Source: Paracoccaceae bacterium
GTDB lineage: Bacteria; Pseudomonadota; Alphaproteobacteria; Rhodobacterales; Rhodobacteraceae
Length of the DNA stretch: 64,000 bases
NCBI GenBank assembly: GCA_024742695.1
Contig: JANSXY010000001.1
Coordinates: 62,001 to 126,000 of the forward strand
Reading direction: 5' to 3'
Below are positions 9,888-18,421 of this stretch, one piece after another (position 1 is the stretch's first letter; the number at the start of each line of letters is the position of its first letter). Made by a program: the position numbers and the translations under genes. Below the pieces are notes generated by a model. The model had not been told where the DNA came from. It did no database searches and saw only the letters and a list, made by a program, of their open reading frames with translations.

Positions 9888-11258
9888 ATGACGCTGCTGT
9901 GGGCCGAACAGGCGCTGTTGCCGGAGGGCTGGGCGCGCGACGTGCGGGTGGAGATCGGGCCGGATGGCCGGATCGGCCGGGTCGAGGGCGGGTGCCAGGC
10001 ACCCGGGGCGGCGCTGCGCCTGGGCTGCCTTCTGCCGGCGCCGGTGAACCTGCATTCCCACGCCTTCCAGCGCGCGATGGCCGGGCTGACGGAGGCGCGC
10101 GGCCCGGCACCGGGCGATTCCTTCTGGACCTGGCGGCAGCTGATGTACCGGTTCCTCGACCGCCTGAGCCCGGAGGATGTACAGGCGATCGCCGCCTTCG
10201 TGCAGATGGAGATGCTGGAGGCCGGGTTCGGCGCCTCGGTGGAATTTCACTACCTGCATCATCGGCCGGACGGCGCGGTCTACGATGACCTCGCCGAGAT
10301 GTCGGCGCGGATCTGCGCGGCGGCGGCCGACAGCGGGATCGGCCTGACGCTTCTGCCGGTGCTTTACGAGGCCGGCGGCTGCGACGGCCGGCCCCTCGGC
10401 CCCGGACAGGTCCGGTTCGGCAACGATCCCGACCGCTTCGCGCGGCTTCTGGACGGCGCGCGCGCGGCGCTGGCGCATCTGCCCGGCGACGCAAGGCTGG
10501 GCGTCGCGCCGCATTCGCTGCGCGCGGTCTCGCCCGCCGGGCTGGCGGCGGCGGCGGACCTGGGCCGGGGCGGGCCGATCCACATCCACGCCGCCGAACA
10601 GGTCGCCGAGGTCGACGAGGTGCGGGCGCACCTTGGCGCGCGCCCGGTGGCGTGGCTTCTGGACAGGGCCGGTGTCGGGCCGGGCTGGTGCCTGATCCAC
10701 TGCACCCGGATGGAGCCCGCCGAAACCCTGGCGCTGGCCGCCAGCGGCGCGGTGGCCGGGCTTTGCCCGATCACCGAAAGCTCGCTGGGCGACGGGATTT
10801 TCGATGGCGTGCGCTATCTTGGCGCCGGCGGCCGGATCGGGCTGGGTTCGGACAGCAACATCCGCATCTCGCTGGCCGAGGAATTGCGCACGCTGGAGTA
10901 TTCGCAACGGCTGCGCGACGGCTCGCGCGCCGCGCTGGCGACGGCCGACCTGTCGACCGGGCGGCGGCTGTGGCAGGCGGCGGCGGCCGGCGGGGCAGAG
11001 GCGGCGGGGCGTGTCGCGGGCGCGATCCGGCCCGGCGCGCTGGCCGATCTCGTCGCGCTCGACATGGATCACCCCGATCTCGGGGGCCGCGCGGGCGACA
11101 TGATCCCCGATACCTTCGCCTTCGCCGGCGACAGCGCCATGGTGGCCGATGTCTGGTCGGCCGGGCGGCACCTCGTGACCGGCGGCCGGCACCTGCGGCG
11201 CGACGCGATCGTGTCGGGCTACCGGCGGGTGCAGGCGCGGCTGAGGGCGGCCTTGTGA
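9888..11258 (+). CDS. hutF: Formimidoylglutamate deiminase
   Basis: A 456-residue amidohydrolase-superfamily enzyme that deiminates N-formimino-L-glutamate to N-formyl-L-glutamate and ammonia. The metal motif is NLHSHAFQRAM near residue 50; other likely ligands and catalytic residues are in APHSLRAV, HIHAAEQ and LGSDSNIRISLAEELR. It marks the five-step branch of histidine degradation, which then needs N-formylglutamate deformylase (HutG); no hutG is visible here. Its stop overlaps the GTG of hutC. Confidence 0.95.
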   Translation: MTLLWAEQALLPEGWARDVRVEIGPDGRIGRVEGGCQAPGAALRLGCLLPAPVNLHSHAFQRAMAGLTEARGPAPGDSFWTWRQLMYRFLDRLSPEDVQAIAAFVQMEMLEAGFGASVEFHYLHHRPDGAVYDDLAEMSARICAAAADSGIGLTLLPVLYEAGGCDGRPLGPGQVRFGNDPDRFARLLDGARAALAHLPGDARLGVAPHSLRAVSPAGLAAAADLGRGGPIHIHAAEQVAEVDEVRAHLGARPVAWLLDRAGVGPGWCLIHCTRMEPAETLALAASGAVAGLCPITESSLGDGIFDGVRYLGAGGRIGLGSDSNIRISLAEELRTLEYSQRLRDGSRAALATADLSTGRRLWQAAAAGGAEAAGRVAGAIRPGALADLVALDMDHPDLGGRAGDMIPDTFAFAGDSAMVADVWSAGRHLVTGGRHLRRDAIVSGYRRVQARLRAAL

Positions 11259-11971
11259 GCGGGCGGCAAGGGCCGCGAGGCCGCCCGCAGGGCTGGCAGG
11301 CGATCCGCGATGACGTGCTGGCCCGCATCCGTGCCCGCGAATGGCCGCCGGGTGCGCCGATCCCGCACGAGGCCGATCTGGCCGAGGCCTACGGCGCGGC
11401 GCGCGCGACGGTGAACCGGGCACTGCGCGCGCTGGCCGAGGCCGGATGGCTCGACCGCCGGCGCAAGGCCGGAACCCGGGTGGCGCTGAACCCGGTGCGG
11501 CGGGCGACCTTCGACATCCCGGTGATCCGGCTGGAGGTCGAGGGCCGGGGCATGACCCATGCGCACCGGCTGCTGGCGCGGTGCGAGCGCCCGGCAACCG
11601 CGGCGGAGGCCGAGCGCCTGGCGCTGCCCGCCGGCGCCACGGTTCTCGCCCTCGAAACCCTGCACCTTGCCGATGACCGACCCTGGGCCTGGGAATGCAG
11701 GATCGTCTGGCCCAAGGCCGCGCCAGGGGTGCGCGAGGCCGATCTCACGGCGATCAGCGTCAACGAATGGCTGGTGCGGAACGCGCCCTTCAGCCACGGC
11801 AGCATCGCGTTTTCCGCCGTGGCGGCGGGGCACGAGGCCGCCGGGCGGCTGGGCTGCGCTCCGGGGGCGGCGCTGTTCGCGATCGACCGCACCACCTGGG
11901 CGGGGCCGGACCCGATCACCGAGGTCCGGCTGCTGTTCGCGCCCGGCCACGTCCTGTCCAGCACGATCTGA
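11255..11971 (+). CDS. hutC: GntR-family histidine utilization repressor
   Basis: A 238-residue HutC/FadR-type regulator: N-terminal winged helix (about residues 12-78, with the GntR pattern PHEADLAEAYGAARATVNRALRAL) followed by a UTRA effector domain (about 95-235). Known HutC proteins repress hut genes and are released by urocanate. The GTG start overlaps the hutF stop (GTGA). The likely operator is the palindrome at 9845-9864, which would also put hutC under its own control. Confidence 0.93.
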   Translation: MSGRQGPRGRPQGWQAIRDDVLARIRAREWPPGAPIPHEADLAEAYGAARATVNRALRALAEAGWLDRRRKAGTRVALNPVRRATFDIPVIRLEVEGRGMTHAHRLLARCERPATAAEAERLALPAGATVLALETLHLADDRPWAWECRIVWPKAAPGVREADLTAISVNEWLVRNAPFSHGSIAFSAVAAGHEAAGRLGCAPGAALFAIDRTTWAGPDPITEVRLLFAPGHVLSSTI

Positions 11972-11985
11972 GCGGCGCTGCGGCC

Positions 11986-12621
11986 TCAGATCAGCCCGTA
12001 GTCCGCCGCCAGGCAGGCCGCCTGCGCCGTGGTCGAGGCGCCGAGCTTGACCTTGGCGTTCTTCAGGCGCTGCTTGATCGCGCCCTCCGTGACGCCGAGG
12101 GAGGCCGCGATCTCCTTGGTCAGGTAGCCGGCGCGGATCATCCCCAGCGCCTCGCGTTCCGCACGGGTGACGCCGGCGGGCGGGCGCATCCGCACATGGC
12201 CCTGCTGGAAGGTGCGGGCCAGATCGTCGATCTCGCCGTCCGAGAACTCGCGGTCGGAGCGCGCGAACAGGCCGAAGCTGATCTGCGCGGCGACGGGTCC
12301 GGCGCCCTCCTCGTCGCGAAACGAGAGGCCGACGCCGTAGCGCAGCCCGAACGCCGCCGCCTGCGTCAGGATCGCCATCGGGTCTTCCGCGGGCGGAATC
12401 TCCGACCAGCGCAAGGCGCCGGGCGCGGCGAACAGCCGGCGCACCACCGGGTCGAAGACCAGGTAGCCACGCTGGGCGTAGCGCGACGCCCATTTCGGCG
12501 GCAACGCGTTTTCTGTCACGACGGCATCTGCCAGGCTGAATCGCAGGGCGACAAGATATCCAGCGGGGCTGATTTGCGCATAAAGCGCGGACTCAGTAGA
12601 ACTCTCCATCCAGACCAACAC
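11986..12621 (-). CDS. LuxR-type regulator with autoinducer-binding domain (solo)
   Basis: A 211-residue two-domain protein: an N-terminal acyl-homoserine-lactone-binding fold (about 15-140) and a C-terminal LuxR helix-turn-helix (about 148-210, RAEREALGMI...TKEIAASLGVTEGAIKQRL). Residues corresponding to the ligand pocket of TraR-like proteins are visible: W44, Y48, Y53, D57-P58 and W72. No luxI-type synthase is in the window, so it is a solo at least locally. The start is uncertain: GTG at 12621 or ATG at 12609, neither with a good ribosome site. It reads away from the mcp gene; the shared region holds a CtrA-like site. Confidence 0.85.
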   Translation of the reverse strand: MLVWMESSTESALYAQISPAGYLVALRFSLADAVVTENALPPKWASRYAQRGYLVFDPVVRRLFAAPGALRWSEIPPAEDPMAILTQAAAFGLRYGVGLSFRDEEGAGPVAAQISFGLFARSDREFSDGEIDDLARTFQQGHVRMRPPAGVTRAEREALGMIRAGYLTKEIAASLGVTEGAIKQRLKNAKVKLGASTTAQAACLAADYGLI

Positions 12622-12759
12622 GACATTTGAAACTCGTCTGACGCGGCACCGGACCGATACTCGCAGCCCGTCTGTGCCAGGAATTCACCCGAACAATGTT
12701 AACGGAGACTGTCGGGTTTCGCGCGGCTTGGCAACCTCGGCCGTGCCGGGCGGCGACGT

Positions 12760-12774
12760 TTAAGTGAATCTTCA
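12760..12774. promoter_or_regulatory. Possible CtrA-like site upstream of mcp
   Basis: TTAA-N7-TTCA matches the alphaproteobacterial CtrA consensus TTAA-N7-TTAA with one mismatch, about 90 bases before the mcp start. In Rhodobacterales CtrA activates motility and chemotaxis genes, so the position is sensible, but one such near-match can occur by chance. Confidence 0.3.
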
Positions 12775-12860
12775 AGGGTCACCGGGATTGTCGGGCTGTC
12801 CTGTGCCTGCGCGACGGGCATGCGCGTGGCCGGGGCATTGCGTACCGTTCGGAGGTTTCA

Positions 12861-15800
12861 ATGCGAGTGTTGAACGATGTCAGGCTGGCCGCGAAGCTGC
12901 CTTTGGCGCTGATCGCGTTGACGGCCCTGACGCTGGTGGTGACGGGTTCCATCGCCTATCGCGACGCGCGCGTGGCGCTGATTGCCGCCGGACAGGCGCG
13001 GCTGGAGACCGTGGCCTCGGCCCGGCAGGACCAGATCGCGACCTGGTTCGAGACGCTGCGCTCGGACCTGCTGGGCCAGGCCGGCAGCGGCGGCACCCAG
13101 AAGGCGGCGCGCGAATTCGTGCTGGGATGGGCCAAGATCGACGGCGACCCGGCGGCCTACCTGACCGAACACTACGTCACCGCGAATCCCAACCCCGAGG
13201 GCGCGCGGCATCTGCTGGCCGCCGCGTCCGACGTCTCGCACTACACGATCCAGCATCGGATCAACCACGCCAACTTCGTCGCGCTGGTCGAGCAGAAGGG
13301 CTATCTGGACATCTATATCGTCGATCCCGAGGGGCATGTCGTCTACTCGGTCGGCAAGGGCGCGGAATTCGCCACCAACCTCGCCGACGGGCCTTGGGCA
13401 GATAGCGGGCTGGCCCGCGCCGCGCTGGACGCGCTGGCGGCCGAAGACCCCGGAACGGTGACGTTTTCCGATATCGGCGCCTATGCCGCCGCTGCCGGCG
13501 CGCCGGCGGCCTTCCTCGCGACGCCGGTGTTCTCCGCCCGTGGCGAGAAGCATGGCGCGCTGGTCTTCCGTTTGCCGATCAGCCGGATCGACGCGATCCT
13601 GCAGCGGCCCGCCGGGCTGGGCGAGACCGGCGAGGCCTATCTCGTCGCGGCCGGCGGCGGTCTGAATTCCAATCTTCGGCTGGCCGAGGCGCCGACGATC
13701 CTGTCGCGCGCGATCGACACGCCGGCTGCGGATGCCGCGCTCGCCGGGCCGGGCAGCGGCGTGATGCAAAGCCCCGGCGTATCCGGCGAGGCCGCGGTCG
13801 CGGCCTGGGCCGGGTTCGAGGCGTTCGGGCGGCCGATGGCCGTGATCGCCGAACAGGCCGAGGCGGAGTTGCTGGCCCCGGCGCGGGCGCTGGGGCGCGA
13901 CATCGTCCTGCATGGCGGCTGGATCATGGCGGTGATGGGCCTGGTGTCCTGGGCGCTGGCGCGCAGCCTCGGCGCGCCGCTGATCCGGATCGGCGCGGCG
14001 ATGCAGGCGATCGGGCGCAAGGATTTCGCGACCGCCGTGCCCGATACCGGCCGCGGCGACGAGATCGGCCACATCGCCCGGTCGCTGGAAGCGTTCCGCG
14101 ACGCGCTGGCGGCGGCCGAGGGCGTGGCCCGCGATGGCGTGTTCCGCGGCGCGGCCTTCGACGGATCGTCCGCCGCGCTGATGCTGATCGATGCCGAGGG
14201 CCGGATCGCCTATGCCAACCCGTCCGCCCGCCGCCTGCTGGCCGCCAACGCCGGCGCGTTCGCCGCGCTGGTGCCGGGGTTCGAGCCCGAGGCCGTCGCG
14301 GGCCTTCCGATCGCGGCGCTGCACGAGGATCCCGACGCGCTGCGCGCGGTACTCGACGATCCCGGGAAACTGCCCCATCGCTGCGAAACCCGCGCCGGCA
14401 TCGCCCGCTTCACGCTCGATATCGCCGAGGTGGTGATGGAGGGCGAAGGCCGGATCGGCTTCGTCGCGGAATGGCGCGACATCACCGAAGAGCGGATGAA
14501 CCGCGCGGTGCTGGCGGCACTGGACCGAAACCAGGCGACGGCCGAGTTCGACGTCGAGGGCCGGCTTCTGCGCGCCAATGCCAACCTGCTGGGGATGCTG
14601 GGCGCCACCGCCGAGACGGCCACGGGCCGCATGCACGACGCGATCGTGCGCTACGATCCGAGGCTCGCGGCCGAACGCGGGTCGGTCTGGGATCGGCTGA
14701 TGCGCGGCGAATCCGTCTTCGGGCGCTTCACCCTCGAGTCGGCGGCGGGCCGCGACGCGGTGATCGAGGGCGGGTTCACGCCGGTGGTCGACCGCAACGG
14801 CCAGCCGGTGAAGGTGCTGCTGATGGGCGCCGACGTGACCGCGGCGCAGGCGGCGATCCATGCCGCCGAGGTCGAACGCCGGGCGATGGCCGAGGCGCAG
14901 GAAAGCGTGGTCGACGCATTGCGCGTGGGCCTCAGCAAGCTGTCGGAGGGCGACCTGACGGTGACGATCGGGCAAGCCTTCGGCCCCGAGTACGAACCGT
15001 TGCGCCGCGACTTCAACGACGCGGTGCGGCGTCTGCAGGAGGCGATGCGCGCGGTCCTGGACAACGCCGCCGCGATCCGTACCGAGGCGACCGAGATTTC
15101 CGGCGCGGCCGAGGATCTCAGCCAGCGGACCGAACGCCAGGCCGCGACGCTGGAAGAGACGGCGGGGGCGCTGAACCAGCTGACCTCGTCGGTGCAATCC
15201 GCCGCCAAGGGCGCGGAAGAGGCGAACCGCGTGGTCACCGAGGCGCGGACCGCCGCCGAGGCCTCCGGCGGCGTGGTCGAAGAGGCGGTCGCCGCGATGG
15301 GAGAGATCTCTGCCTCGTCGATGCAGATCGGCAAGATCATCGACGTGATCGACGATATCGCCTTCCAGACCAACCTGCTGGCGCTGAACGCCGGGGTCGA
15401 GGCGGCGCGCGCCGGCGAGGCCGGGCGCGGCTTCGCCGTCGTCGCGTCCGAGGTGCGGGCGCTGGCGGGCCGGTCTTCGGAAGCCGCGCGCGAGATCGCC
15501 GGGCTGATCGAGGCCTCGTCGGACCACGTCAGGCGCGGCGTCGATCTCGTCGGGCAGACCGGCGACGCGCTTGGCCGGATCGTGGCGGCGGTGGGCGACA
15601 TGGCGCAGCGGATGTCGGCGATCGCGGCCTCGGCGCAGGAACAGTCGGCCGGCCTGGGCCAGATCAACGTGGCCGTCACCCAGCTGGACCAGGTGACGCA
15701 GCAGAATGCGGCGATGTTCGAACAGGCCAGCGCGGCCAGCCGGGCGCTGACACGCGAGGCCGAATCGCTGAATGCCACGACCGGGCGATTCCGCGTCGGC

Positions 15801-15926
15801 GCCGCCGGGCCGGTGAAGCCCGCCGTCGCGGCACCGCCGGCCGCTCCGGCGCCGCGGCTTGTGCGCGCCGACGGCGCGGTCGCCGCCGCGCGGGCGCAGC
15901 CCGCAGAAGATTGGACCGAGTTTTAA
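12861..15926 (+). CDS. Methyl-accepting chemotaxis protein with two PAS domains
   Basis: A 1021-residue membrane chemoreceptor. Order: short cytoplasmic start, TM1 (about 13-33), a large periplasmic sensor of the dCache type (about 35-345), TM2 (about 348-368), HAMP (about 370-422), two PAS-like domains (about 435-540 and 550-665), a second HAMP-like segment (about 675-730) and the long signalling coiled coil with the hairpin-tip sequence [19 protein letters not shown] near 835. It ends in DWTEF, resembling the C-terminal tether pentapeptide (NWETF in enteric receptors) that recruits CheR and CheB. Ligand unknown. A GGAGG site lies seven bases before the ATG. cheB and cheD follow. Confidence 0.93.
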   Translation: MRVLNDVRLAAKLPLALIALTALTLVVTGSIAYRDARVALIAAGQARLETVASARQDQIATWFETLRSDLLGQAGSGGTQKAAREFVLGWAKIDGDPAAYLTEHYVTANPNPEGARHLLAAASDVSHYTIQHRINHANFVALVEQKGYLDIYIVDPEGHVVYSVGKGAEFATNLADGPWADSGLARAALDALAAEDPGTVTFSDIGAYAAAAGAPAAFLATPVFSARGEKHGALVFRLPISRIDAILQRPAGLGETGEAYLVAAGGGLNSNLRLAEAPTILSRAIDTPAADAALAGPGSGVMQSPGVSGEAAVAAWAGFEAFGRPMAVIAEQAEAELLAPARALGRDIVLHGGWIMAVMGLVSWALARSLGAPLIRIGAAMQAIGRKDFATAVPDTGRGDEIGHIARSLEAFRDALAAAEGVARDGVFRGAAFDGSSAALMLIDAEGRIAYANPSARRLLAANAGAFAALVPGFEPEAVAGLPIAALHEDPDALRAVLDDPGKLPHRCETRAGIARFTLDIAEVVMEGEGRIGFVAEWRDITEERMNRAVLAALDRNQATAEFDVEGRLLRANANLLGMLGATAETATGRMHDAIVRYDPRLAAERGSVWDRLMRGESVFGRFTLESAAGRDAVIEGGFTPVVDRNGQPVKVLLMGADVTAAQAAIHAAEVERRAMAEAQESVVDALRVGLSKLSEGDLTVTIGQAFGPEYEPLRRDFNDAVRRLQEAMRAVLDNAAAIRTEATEISGAAEDLSQRTERQAATLEETAGALNQLTSSVQSAAKGAEEANRVVTEARTAAEASGGVVEEAVAAMGEISASSMQIGKIIDVIDDIAFQTNLLALNAGVEAARAGEAGRGFAVVASEVRALAGRSSEAAREIAGLIEASSDHVRRGVDLVGQTGDALGRIVAAVGDMAQRMSAIAASAQEQSAGLGQINVAVTQLDQVTQQNAAMFEQASAASRALTREAESLNATTGRFRVGAAGPVKPAVAAPPAAPAPRLVRADGAVAAARAQPAEDWTEF

Positions 15927-15977
15927 CCGTTTAACGTCCGCGCGCTGGCGCGGGAGCGATTGCAGAAGGACAGAACC

Positions 15978-17021
15978 ATGGCGAGAACCCGCGTTCTGAT
16001 TGTCGACGACTCCCTGACGATCCGCAGCCTGATCAAGGCGCGGCTGTCCGAGGACAAGCGCATCGAGGTGGTGGGCGAGGCCGGCGACCCCTACGAGGCG
16101 CGCGAGAAGATCAAGGCGCTGTCGCCGGACGTGCTCACCCTCGATGTCGAGATGCCGCGGATGAACGGGCTCGATTTTCTCGAACGGCTGATGCGGCTTC
16201 GGCCGATGCCGGTGATCATGGTCTCGACGCTGACCCAGAAGGGCAGCGCCGCGGCGCTGGAGGCGCTGTCGCTGGGCGCGGTGGATTGCCTTGGCAAGCC
16301 CGCCGCCGACAAGATCCCCGAAACCTTCGAGAGGCTGGGCGACCTGCTGGTCGCCGCCGCCTCGGCGCGGGTGCGCGACCCGTCGCAGCGCCGCGCGCCG
16401 CAGGCCGCGCCGACGGATTTCCGCTGGAACGGCAAGTACCTGCTGATCGGCTCCTCGACCGGCGGCGTGGATGCGCTGGAAACCGTGCTGGCCGGGTTCC
16501 CGGCGAACTGCCCGCCCACGCTGATCACCCAGCACATGCCCGAAAGCTTCCTGGCGAGTTTCGCGGGCCGGCTGAACGGCCGCATCGCGCCGACCCTGCG
16601 CCTGGCCGAAACCGGCCTGCCGCTGGAACCGGGGCACATCTACCTTGCCCCCGGCGGCGACACGCACCTGACGGTCGAGCCCGGCGATCCGCCGCGCTGC
16701 CGCCTGGTGACGGGCGACAAGCGTTCCGGCCATCGCCCCTCGGTCGACGTGCTGTTCGAAAGCGCGGTGCCGATGGCGCCGCGCGTCGTCGCGGCGCTGC
16801 TGACCGGGATGGGCCGCGACGGGGCCGAACAGATGCTGGCGCTGCGCAAGTCCGGCGCCCGCTGCCTGGCCCAGGACGAGGCCAGTTGCGTCGTCTTCGG
16901 GATGCCGCGCGTGGCGCTGGAAACCGGCGCGGCCGAGATGGCGGTGCCGCTGAACGGCATGGCGCGCGAGATGCTTGCGCTGGCAGGGGCCGAACGGGGT
17001 GCGGGGAGGGCGATTGCATGA
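15978..17021 (+). CDS. cheB: Chemotaxis protein-glutamate methylesterase/glutaminase
   Basis: A 347-residue adaptation enzyme with an N-terminal receiver (phospho-acceptor D56, preceded by D10-D11) and a C-terminal methylesterase domain (about 150-340). The catalytic triad is visible: S160 in GSSTGG, H186 in TQHMPE and D281 in GMGRDGAEQM. It removes methyl groups from, and deamidates, receptor glutamates after phosphorylation by CheA. The ATG at 15978 was preferred over an upstream in-frame TTG because AGAAGGA lies eight bases before it. Confidence 0.96.
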   Translation: MARTRVLIVDDSLTIRSLIKARLSEDKRIEVVGEAGDPYEAREKIKALSPDVLTLDVEMPRMNGLDFLERLMRLRPMPVIMVSTLTQKGSAAALEALSLGAVDCLGKPAADKIPETFERLGDLLVAAASARVRDPSQRRAPQAAPTDFRWNGKYLLIGSSTGGVDALETVLAGFPANCPPTLITQHMPESFLASFAGRLNGRIAPTLRLAETGLPLEPGHIYLAPGGDTHLTVEPGDPPRCRLVTGDKRSGHRPSVDVLFESAVPMAPRVVAALLTGMGRDGAEQMLALRKSGARCLAQDEASCVVFGMPRVALETGAAEMAVPLNGMAREMLALAGAERGAGRAIA

Positions 17022-17551
17022 CCGGCGCGACAGCTGGCGCCGAACCCAGGCCCAGGCACATTTCGCAAGGCGAATACGCGTCGTCGGACGGCTCGGGCCG
17101 GCCGATCTCGACGATCCTGGGATCCTGCGTGGCGACCTGCCTGCACGATCCCGAGGCCGGCGTCGGCGGGATGAACCACTTCCTGCTGCCCGAGGCCAAC
17201 GGTTCCGCCGCGCCGGCGGCGAGCTTCGGGATCAACGCGATGGAGCTTCTGATCAACGATCTGATCAAGAAGGGCGCCGATCGCCGGCGGCTGACCGCCA
17301 AGGTCTTCGGTGGCGCGCGGATGATCGCGGGTCTGTCGGACGTGGGGGCGAAGAACGCCGCCTTCGTGCTCGACTTTCTCAAGCGCGAGGGCATTCCCTG
17401 CACCGCGCAGTCGCTGGGCGGTACCCAGGCGCGGCGCATCCAGTTCTGGCCCGACGACGGCCGCGCGCGGCAGAAGCTGGTGGGCGAGGCCGTGCTGGTC
17501 GAGAAGCCGGTGGCGGTGCCGGTCGCGCCAAGCGACGTCGAACTGTTCTGA
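17018..17551 (+). CDS. cheD: Chemoreceptor glutamine deamidase CheD
   Basis: A 177-residue cytosolic deamidase that converts receptor glutamines to glutamates and in some bacteria tunes CheC. Catalytic C37 (LGSCVA) and H54 (GMNHFLLP) have the spacing known from Thermotoga CheD, and S31/T32 occupies the third catalytic position. The ATG overlaps the cheB stop. It ends in an acidic-aromatic tail (DVELF), reminiscent of the receptor tail. Last gene of the + strand chemotaxis unit. Confidence 0.95.
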   Translation: MTGATAGAEPRPRHISQGEYASSDGSGRPISTILGSCVATCLHDPEAGVGGMNHFLLPEANGSAAPAASFGINAMELLINDLIKKGADRRRLTAKVFGGARMIAGLSDVGAKNAAFVLDFLKREGIPCTAQSLGGTQARRIQFWPDDGRARQKLVGEAVLVEKPVAVPVAPSDVELF

Positions 17552-17572
17552 GGAACGCCCACCGCGAAACAC

Positions 17573-17605
17573 GCGAACGGCCGGAGCATCGCTCCGGCCG
17601 TTCGC
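17573..17605. terminator. Bidirectional hairpin between cheD and the CheZ-like gene
   Basis: A perfect 15-bp stem (17573-17587 with 17591-17605) around the loop ATC lies between two convergent operons. The T-tracts on either side are weak (GTCTT on +, GTGTTTC on -), so it may act as a two-way terminator with Rho or as an mRNA 3'-end stabiliser. Confidence 0.7.
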
Positions 17606-17630
17606 CGTCTTGCCGCCGTGCCGCGCGGCG

Positions 17631-18014
17631 TCAGAACCAGGTGATCTCGCCGCTCTGCTCGGTCTCGCGCCGGTCGGGCTTGGCCATCTCGGGATCGAGA
17701 TGGTGCAGCAACTCGTGCAGCCGCAGCCGCGACAGGATCGGCACCGCCTTGAGGTAAACCCCCTCGGGCATCTCGCCCGAGACCGCGCCCATCAGCCGCC
17801 CGAGATCCTCCAGCGACTGGGTGATCCGGTCGATCCCCTGCAACCCGCGGATCGCTGCGGGATCGGTATGATCGGCGAAGTGGCACATCGACAGCGCCCT
17901 CTGCACCTCGGCCGACAGCTGCGCCAGCGTGTCGAGCTCGTCGGCCACGCGGGCGGCCAGCGCGTCGAGCGGCAGGTCGCGATGCTCGGGCAGGACAGGC
18001 GCTTTGAGGGCCAT
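17631..18014 (-). CDS. Small chemotaxis-cluster protein, possible CheZ-like phosphatase
   Basis: A 127-residue protein predicted to be nearly all helical. It was not recognised as a named family, but residues 58-71 read LQGIDRITQSLEDL, with D62 and Q66 in the D-x-x-x-Q spacing of the catalytic pair of CheZ (D143 and Q147 in E. coli), and it ends with an acidic-aromatic tail EITWF, as CheZ ends in a CheY-binding peptide. It lies directly after a cheY gene (stop and start within a few bases; GTG at 18020 is an alternative start). Inference: a reduced CheY-P phosphatase. It is much shorter than CheZ (214 residues), so the similarity could be coincidental. Confidence 0.75.
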   Translation of the reverse strand: MALKAPVLPEHRDLPLDALAARVADELDTLAQLSAEVQRALSMCHFADHTDPAAIRGLQGIDRITQSLEDLGRLMGAVSGEMPEGVYLKAVPILSRLRLHELLHHLDPEMAKPDRRETEQSGEITWF

Positions 18015-18016
18015 GA

Positions 18017-18403
18017 TCACAGGCGGCCCACGACGGCTTCGATGCAGGTGCGCAGATCCTGCGGGGTGAAGGGCTTCTTGATGAAGTTGTTCATCCCCAG
18101 CCGGCGGCCGGTGTCGACGATCTCCTTGTCGGCGCGGCCGGTGATCAGGATGAAGCCCACGCCCTTGGTCTTGGGCGCGGAGCGCAGCGCGTGCAGAAGA
18201 TGCAGCCCGTCCATCCCCGGCATGTTGTAATCCGAGATCACGAGGTGCACGGGCGAGCGTTCGATCGCCGCCAGCGCGCTCGGCCCGTCGCTGGCATAGC
18301 CGACCTGGCGAATGCCCATCGCGTCCAGGGCCTGCGTGATGAGGCCGCGGCTGGTGGCCATGTCGTCCACCACCATGATCCGAAGCTGGTCTCTGATGCC
18401 CAT
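18017..18403 (-). CDS. cheY: CheY-family response regulator (single receiver domain)
   Basis: A 128-residue stand-alone receiver. Phospho-acceptor D58 (ISDYNMPGMDG), acidic pair D13-D14, T in LITGRAD and lysine in IKKPFTP are all present. The aromatic switch residue that is tyrosine in enteric CheY is phenylalanine here (NNFIKKPF). It lies downstream of cheR in the leftward chemotaxis operon and just before the small CheZ-like gene. It may bind the flagellar motor or act as a phosphate sink; the cluster has a second CheY at 22004. Confidence 0.93.
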   Translation of the reverse strand: MGIRDQLRIMVVDDMATSRGLITQALDAMGIRQVGYASDGPSALAAIERSPVHLVISDYNMPGMDGLHLLHALRSAPKTKGVGFILITGRADKEIVDTGRRLGMNNFIKKPFTPQDLRTCIEAVVGRL

Positions 18404-18421
18404 CCTGGGTGCCCCCTCTGG

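Noticed and set aside
12661-12700. Possible lux box near the LuxR-type gene
   Set aside because: Only a short CTGTGCCAG symmetry is present; no 18-20-base lux-box palindrome could be found.
12858-16733. A 1291-codon open frame antisense to mcp and cheB
   Set aside because: It is a by-product of high GC at third positions in the real genes; its product is His/Arg/Gly-rich with no domain, and the sense strand encodes complete, recognisable proteins.
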